Source of the DNA: CAUZIZ01 sp965222655 | GTDB lineage: Bacteria; Acidobacteriota; UBA6911; RPQK01; JAJDTT01 | Length of the DNA stretch: 64,000 nt | Assembly: GCA_965222655.1 (NCBI GenBank) | Contig: CBDCUP010000019.1 | Span: 310,001 to 374,000 of the forward strand | Direction of reading: 5' to 3' | Part shown: positions 59,355 through 64,000 of the stretch, one piece after another | Position numbering within the stretch: position 1 is the stretch's first letter | Layout: each line of letters opens with the position of its first letter | Notes under the pieces: generated by a model | The model's input: the letters and a program-made list of their open reading frames with translations, nothing else | Databases searched by the model: none | What the model was told of the DNA's origin: nothing | Position numbers and translations under genes: made by a program

Positions 59355-59659
59355 GGAGAAACCCCGATGTCCATAAGACCCGTCAAATGACTGATCAAAG
59401 CCAAACCCACCATCGAAGGCACCGGCGTGCACCTGCAGCGGGCCTTCGGTTTTCCTTAACGCTCACCACCCTGGCTCTTAACCAGAGCAGCTTAAGGTTG
59501 TTTAAAGCCTCCCCCTGCAGGGCCCTCTTCCATCTCTTTATAGAGTTACCCTCCTTGACAGGACCCTCCTGTCTTCCTGGGCGCCTCATGGCACGCGCGC
59601 TGTTGCATAAATCGCTTCGGCGCGTCGGCTTGTCTCTGATCGGCCAGGGTACCAGCATG

Positions 59660-59777
59660 GGGAATGACGGCGGTCAAAGAGCCGCGCGATCGAGCTCAGG
59701 GACTCGCCTTTTTGCCAGCGGTCCCACATCAAGGTCTTCTGTTCTTCCGTGTAATAGATCCGCGTCCGATACTTCAT
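59660..59777 (-). pseudogene. IS30-family transposase N-terminal fragment
   Basis: MKYRTRIYYTEEQKTLMWDR then WQKGESLSSIARLFDRRHS matches the N-terminal helix-turn-helix of IS30 transposases. The sequence loses similarity within 40 codons; the catalytic domain is absent. Confidence 0.7.
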
Positions 59778-59845
59778 TGGCAACATCCTCCTCTCTACAG
59801 CTTAGAGATTAGGTGTGTTGCATCGACCGATTGAATCCGCACCTA

Positions 59846-59860
59846 AAAGCGGACATTCAG
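59846..59860. repeat. Half of an AAGCGGAC-family stem-loop
   Basis: TAAAAGCGGACATTC at the border of the HyuA remnant; only one arm remains. Confidence 0.5.
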
Positions 59861-59870
59861 ATCGTGCCAA

Positions 59871-60117
59871 TCTGAACTTAGTGACAGGGCGAGTTCGGGC
59901 TCCAGTGCGTTCCAAGATCGTATTGATGACAACGGTCGCACCGTGGACTAAGGTCTCCACATCAGCCAGGGTTGCCGGATTCCGTAATGCCGTCGAGGAC
60001 GGCTCGCTCCGGTTCGTCGGTACTCAAACACTTGGCGATCCGAATATGCTTCGTATCAGCATCAAAGAGGATGACATCCGTGAAGGTGCCACCGATATCA
60101 GTTCCAGCTCGGGTCAT
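59871..60117 (-). pseudogene. N-terminal remnant of hydantoinase/oxoprolinase subunit A (HyuA)
   Basis: AGTDIGGTFTDVILFDADTK at the start is the HyuA phosphate-binding signature. After a frameshift the similarity goes on with VETLVHGATVVINTILERTG. The remaining ~600 residues are missing. The remnant overlaps the region just upstream of the methyltransferase gene on the other strand. Confidence 0.75.
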
Positions 60118-60180
60118 AAGTGTTATATGGGTGTTAGACTGTACTACGCAGTCTGTTCGAGCCGGCAAATGAGGCAAGGA

Positions 60181-61050
60181 ATGAACCAGACGCACTCTGA
60201 CACTCTATATCCGTGGCGCTACGTTACCGGAGCACTCGGCAGTGGCCGTATTGTCGGACAGGCCAAACGCGCGATCTCTCGTATGCTGTACGAGTATCTG
60301 GCGTGGAAATATCCGCAGACAGAGTGGACAACGATGAATTATGGCTACGCGCCACTCCCAACGGAGCAACTGCCCGTGCCAATTGCTGCGCCTGAGCGAC
60401 TTGCCTTACAGTTGTATTGGTATGTTGCGACGTCAGGATCACACGGCGATAAGCTCAGTGATCTGGACATCTTAGAAATCGGCAGCGGACGTGGCGGCGG
60501 TGCAGCCTGTATTGCCTATGGTCTCAGACTAAAAACACTCGTCGCGCTCGACTTCTCGTCTTCTGCCACACAGCTGGCCCGGACCCGCCATCAACGTGAT
60601 GGAGTACCCGAGTATGTACAAGGCGACGCAGAGCAGTTGCTCTTTGATGCTGAGCGTTTTGACATCGTACTCAATGTCGAGAGCGCCCATTGCTATGGCT
60701 CCATTCCTCGTTTCCTGGACGAAGTGCATAGAGTCCTGCGGCCTGGTGGAGAACTGCTGTTTGCGGATCTTGTCTCACAACGAAACAATGCCCGACAGCG
60801 ATTGGAGGCCGCCTTGAAGGGAGGACCACTCCGCTGTATACAGATCAAAGATATCACTCCGAACGTCGTCCGCGCGCTTCAGCTTGACGAAGAGCGCAAG
60901 CAGGAAATGCTTGACCAGTGGGTGACTGGTCCTTTTCGGACTTTTGCCCGGGGTGCATACGCGATGGAAGGAACCGCGATGCGGCGCGAGCTTGAGGCTG
61001 GACAGACGGTGTATCTAGCGGCCGTGCTTCGGAAAGAGTCGAATCAATAA
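60181..61050 (+). CDS. SAM-dependent methyltransferase
   Basis: A 289-aa class I methyltransferase. Motif I is LDILEIGSGRGGGAACIAYG (about 98-117), acidic strand 2 is LVALDFSSSATQLAR, motif II DIVLNVESAHCYG and motif III LDEVHRVLRPGGELLFADLV. An N-terminal segment with MNYGYAPLP resembles enzymes that methylate polyketide/lipid intermediates (phthiotriol-type). The ATG was chosen because GAGGCAAGGA lies just upstream; the longer frame covers the HyuA remnant. Its base composition appears lower in GC than its neighbours, which suggests transfer. Confidence 0.88.
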   Translation: MNQTHSDTLYPWRYVTGALGSGRIVGQAKRAISRMLYEYLAWKYPQTEWTTMNYGYAPLPTEQLPVPIAAPERLALQLYWYVATSGSHGDKLSDLDILEIGSGRGGGAACIAYGLRLKTLVALDFSSSATQLARTRHQRDGVPEYVQGDAEQLLFDAERFDIVLNVESAHCYGSIPRFLDEVHRVLRPGGELLFADLVSQRNNARQRLEAALKGGPLRCIQIKDITPNVVRALQLDEERKQEMLDQWVTGPFRTFARGAYAMEGTAMRRELEAGQTVYLAAVLRKESNQ

Positions 61051-61291
61051 CGACGAGTATCCCGGATACGTCTTATCAATATAGGAATTTGGTTCTTCGT
61101 TCGATTCTAGGACAAGGGTGGAATCAGGCCAGAGGAGGTTGAAATGAGGTGGGTTGGGGGATCAATGAGGAGCCAGGGGTCGAGATCCTGTGACGGCACT
61201 GACAGGGGAAACGAGAAGAAGGGAAAAACGCGGACCGGGAGGCAGAAGACAGACACAAGGATACTGGAAGCCAACTGAAGAGCTCGAAAAC

Positions 61292-61327
61292 CTGACTGTC
61301 CGCTTTTAGGCGGAAGCGGTCAGTCAG
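61292..61327. repeat. Stem-loop repeat AAGCGGAC family, copy 4
   Basis: CTGACTG-t-CCGCTT ... AAGCGG-t-CAGTCAG. It lies in a 378-bp gap that otherwise contains nothing recognisable. Confidence 0.7.
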
Positions 61328-61428
61328 GGGGGTATCTACTCTGACACTGTCTGTACACTCAGATCTGGCTTATTACCGATAAGCGCAGATCACAGCTTGC
61401 TACCGATCGTCCACTGCTCACTGACTCA

Positions 61429-63039
61429 CTACCGAGAATCGGCAACCTTGCTGCGTAGGAACTTGGCGAGCTGGGCCTGATGGAAGAGGCGCACGTAGAC
61501 CTGTTCCGCAAATCGAATCAGCGGGATCTCTGGCATGAACTCGAAGAATCGCCAGCGGAGCCGCAGCCTGAGGTAGTGGTAGTAGAGGCCGTGGATGGCC
61601 ATCAGGACCGGCTTGAAGCGGTTGTCGCAGAATCGCTCGAAGGCGCGGCGTTCGAAGAACCGGCTCATCACGTTGACCTTGCTGATGAAGCGCTTCTGCC
61701 GCGGCGTAAGAAATGGATTGTTGTTCTCTCCAAAGTGGAAATGGCTCCATCCCTCGAGGCTATCGGGGAAGGTCATGCCGTACACCAGCTTGGCCTTGTC
61801 GTAGAGCGTAGTCCCTGGATAGGGTGTATAGATGGCAACCGGAGCGACTCCGGCACCCTTGTTGGAACCCAGAAGCTCAAACATGAAGTCGACGGTTTCC
61901 AGGGTTTCCTTGCGCTCTTCCTTGGGAAATCCCGCCATGAAGCCGTACTTGACGTAGACGTCCGAGCCGGACAGCAGCTGGTTGACCTCCCGGACCTGGT
62001 CCAAGGTGGTTCTCTTCAGAATCTCCTTGAGGCGCTCCTCGGATCCGGATTCCACGCCGATCCAAAGCTCCTTGAAGCCTGCCCGGTAGAGCTTGTCGAT
62101 CATCTCGGGACTGCGCTTGTAGAGGTAGTCGATGCGGCAGGGGACCTGTATCAGAAGCTTCAGGTCCTTCTCGATCAAGAGATCGCAGATCTCCTCGACG
62201 CGGCCGGGATGGCCGAAGAAGTAGTCATCTTCGACGAAGAGGGAGCGAATCTGGAAGCGATCGACCAGATCGACGATATCTGAAACGACCCTTTCGGCCG
62301 AGTGGTAGCGAAACCTACGCTCGTTGAACTTGAGGTTGTAGCAGAATTCGCAGTCGAAAGGACATCCGCGGCTGGTCACCAACTGGAGCTGTGCCTGGCC
62401 GGTAGAAGGAGCGCGGGTAAAGTAGTGCTCCATCTCCAGCAAATCGTAGTTGGGCCTGGGGATCACATCCAGGTCTTCGATCAGCGGAACGCTTTGGGTG
62501 AACTTGAGCTCACCTTGTTCCTTGTAGCCGATGCCAGGCACGCTGCTGAGATCGTTTTTTTCGCGGAGACAATCTGCTAGTTTGACCAGGGTGATCTCGC
62601 CTTCGCCCTTCACCACCACATCGCAGAAATCGTCCTTGAGCGTCGAGTCCGGGCAAAGCGTCGGGTGAACCCCACCCCAGACCAGGGGCAGCGTGGGATC
62701 CGTCCGACGGACGACCCTGGCGGCCTCGAGGCCACCTCGGATCTGAGCCCCGGTGATGCTGGAGATACCCACCAGAACCGGCCGCTCGCCCTGGATGGAA
62801 TCGGCGACATCTTGTTCGAAGGTCTCGGTGATTCGTTCGTCCAGAATCTCGACGCGATAACCCGCCTGTTCCAGGACGCTGCCCAGGTACAGACAGGAAA
62901 GGGGCAGACCTACGTTGATGCCGAAGACATCCATGCCGGTGACCGGATAGATCAATAGGACCTTACCTAGATCGTGATCGGTGGTTCTCAGCCAGGGATA
63001 ATCCGTAGTGCTCTCGCTCTGCTTTGCAAACCAACTCAT
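61429..63039 (-). CDS. B12-binding radical SAM protein
   Basis: A 536-aa enzyme with a cobalamin-binding Rossmann domain (about 25-160, VLLIYPVTG...; LVGISSITGAQIRGGL) and a radical SAM domain with CPFDCEFCYN (C-x3-C-x2-C) at about 230-239, for one 4Fe-4S cluster. The C-terminal 90 residues are helical. The family contains methylases and ring-modifying enzymes of lipids and secondary metabolites. ATG 63039 was chosen because it overlaps the stop of the upstream gene (ATGA) and has GGTGG before it. Confidence 0.9.
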   Translation of the reverse strand: MSWFAKQSESTTDYPWLRTTDHDLGKVLLIYPVTGMDVFGINVGLPLSCLYLGSVLEQAGYRVEILDERITETFEQDVADSIQGERPVLVGISSITGAQIRGGLEAARVVRRTDPTLPLVWGGVHPTLCPDSTLKDDFCDVVVKGEGEITLVKLADCLREKNDLSSVPGIGYKEQGELKFTQSVPLIEDLDVIPRPNYDLLEMEHYFTRAPSTGQAQLQLVTSRGCPFDCEFCYNLKFNERRFRYHSAERVVSDIVDLVDRFQIRSLFVEDDYFFGHPGRVEEICDLLIEKDLKLLIQVPCRIDYLYKRSPEMIDKLYRAGFKELWIGVESGSEERLKEILKRTTLDQVREVNQLLSGSDVYVKYGFMAGFPKEERKETLETVDFMFELLGSNKGAGVAPVAIYTPYPGTTLYDKAKLVYGMTFPDSLEGWSHFHFGENNNPFLTPRQKRFISKVNVMSRFFERRAFERFCDNRFKPVLMAIHGLYYHYLRLRLRWRFFEFMPEIPLIRFAEQVYVRLFHQAQLAKFLRSKVADSR

Positions 63040-63989
63040 CGCATCAACCACCTTTTGTAGAGATTCTCGGCTCCCATGGTCAGACGCGGAAAGGTCTCCT
63101 GAATGCGGGGGCGAAGACGCACCAGCGGCGTAGTCCAGGCTGGATGGTTGATGTAGTCGCAGCCCTCGCAGATCTTGAGATCGTCAAAGTCCCGGCGATA
63201 TAACGCGCTCCGCTTCTGATTGAATTCTTGAGAGTGCCAGACTTCGTAGATGCTCTGTCGTTTCAAGTCCCCCACGGTGTACTCCGCTTCGGAGTCGAAG
63301 CAGCACATGGCAACACGACCATCTGCCAGGATGGTGATGTAGTGATAGAGCCGCTCGCAGAAATTGATCTTGTGAGGGGTGCGGCCTTCGTTGTGTAGTT
63401 TGCCGGCCCAGTTGAAGTAGACGGCAAAGCGAACCTGGTCGGCTTCCTTCCACGCCTCTTGCAGCTGCTCCCGGGTGTCCTTGTTCTCATCGACCGTCAC
63501 CATGGAAATGGAGACGGTCGGTTTGGACTTCCCCATTTCGTTTCGGGTCCGGATGAAGCGGAGCACGTTGTCTCGAACTTCATCGTAGTCAAGACCCAGG
63601 CGGATCCCTTCGAAGGTCTCCTTGTTTCCACCGTCGATGGAGACGATGACGCTGTCTAATAGATTCTCCTGGAGCAGTGTTTCCGTTTTTTCGGCAGAGA
63701 GCTTGGAGCCGTTGGTCGTCAGGTTGACGTGGGTCAGGGGAGCTGCCTCACGTGCGTATCTGAAGTAGTCCAGGACGCCGGGAACCAGCAGGGTTTCGCC
63801 ATGCAGAAAGGGGAGGAGCTTCTTGGCCTTTCTGCGGCCGCACTCGTCCACGATTCTTCGAAACAGCTCTATCGACATGACTTCCCTCTTGCGCTTCATG
63901 GCCGGTGTCGCGCAGATGGTGCATCGAGCATTGCAGACGTTGGTCAGCTCGACGTAGACGTGGTCCGGGAAGTCTGGGTAGCCGTACAT
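63036..63989 (-). CDS. Radical SAM protein with SPASM-like C-terminal cluster
   Basis: A 317-aa enzyme. CNARCTICAT (C-x3-C-x2-C, about 19-28) binds the SAM cluster; LTTNGSKL and VIVSIDG are the usual strands. The C-terminal Cys residues (FCERLYHYITILADGRVAMC, CEGC) form a SPASM/twitch-type auxiliary cluster site. The tail DYINHPAWTT is typical for this group, which modifies peptides, sugars or lipids. It is co-translated with the B12 radical SAM gene, so both may work in one biosynthetic route whose other genes lie beyond the window. Confidence 0.9.
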   Translation of the reverse strand: MYGYPDFPDHVYVELTNVCNARCTICATPAMKRKREVMSIELFRRIVDECGRRKAKKLLPFLHGETLLVPGVLDYFRYAREAAPLTHVNLTTNGSKLSAEKTETLLQENLLDSVIVSIDGGNKETFEGIRLGLDYDEVRDNVLRFIRTRNEMGKSKPTVSISMVTVDENKDTREQLQEAWKEADQVRFAVYFNWAGKLHNEGRTPHKINFCERLYHYITILADGRVAMCCFDSEAEYTVGDLKRQSIYEVWHSQEFNQKRSALYRRDFDDLKICEGCDYINHPAWTTPLVRLRPRIQETFPRLTMGAENLYKRWLMR

Positions 63990-64000
63990 GAGAAAAAACT

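Overview
The window looks like one contig from a GC-rich, heterotrophic, Gram-negative-type bacterium of the Acidobacteriota or a similar environmental lineage; the PVC group cannot be excluded. This assignment is an inference. It rests on two PSCyt1/DUF1549/DUF1553 (planctomycete-type cytochrome) plus DUF1501 gene pairs, a CehA/McbA metallohydrolase, a remnant of the C-terminal tail usual in TolB-propeller/protein-kinase fusions, a SigK/RskA-type sigma/anti-sigma pair, a four-subunit sarcosine oxidase, and many palindromic and hexanucleotide repeats between genes. No rRNA or ribosomal protein marker is present to settle it.

Layout. 1-0.6 kb: IS4-family transposase cut by the window edge. 0.7-4.1 kb: an array of 13 minus-strand tRNA genes (Leu-CAA, Phe, Pro, Glu, Asp, Ile, Trp, Arg, Gln, Leu-CAG, Cys, His, Ser in + strand order), then a slipin gene, a tRNA-like remnant and tRNA-Met. 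Both Leu-anticodon genes lack the long variable arm, and several members have damaged acceptor stems. 4.3-4.6 kb: an intergenic transcription unit with its own promoter and terminator, possibly a ncRNA. 4.7-8.0 kb: operon of zinc-ribbon protein, etfB, etfA and a zinc-binding dehydrogenase. 8.3-9.1 kb: an exported peroxiredoxin whose peroxidatic position is an in-frame TGA followed by a SECIS-like hairpin (a probable selenoprotein), divergent from a glutaredoxin-like gene. 9.3-10.8 kb: cobalamin adenosyltransferase overlapping a DnaC-like ATPase. 11-16 kb: secreted proteins, an M20 peptidase and a transglutaminase-like protein.

16.3-22.3 kb (minus): a catabolic cluster of oligogalacturonate-lyase-like propeller, amidohydrolase, DHDPS/KDG-aldolase-like enzyme, Gfo/Idh/MocA protein and an Nramp-like transporter. 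22.7-27.4 kb and 38.5-42.5 kb: the two DUF1549/DUF1553 plus DUF1501 pairs. 27.6-34.9 kb: FprA-type reductase, CBS protein, ArfB, the sigma/anti-sigma pair, a thioesterase, RidA and hydrolases. 35-38.3 kb: CehA-like metallohydrolase and a YafQ/DinJ toxin-antitoxin pair. 42.6-48.1 kb: soxBDAG for sarcosine oxidation, with a frameshift at the end of soxA and a 312-bp inverted-repeat element between soxA and soxG. 48.4-53.4 kb: a Tat-type exported TIM-barrel-like protein and two GT39-like membrane glycosyltransferases.

53.4-61.4 kb is decayed accessory DNA. It holds a four-helix-bundle (S23/Avd-like) gene bracketed by direct and hexanucleotide repeats, and fragments of a kinase/TolB protein, methyltransferase, integrase, HspQ, IS30 transposase and HyuA. 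A frameshifted glycerophosphodiesterase and some intact genes (VOC, HugZ-like, methyltransferase) lie among them. 61.4-64 kb: two translationally coupled radical SAM genes. The most notable observations are the Sec-peroxiredoxin, the aberrant tRNA array and the repeat-bracketed four-helix-bundle cassette.
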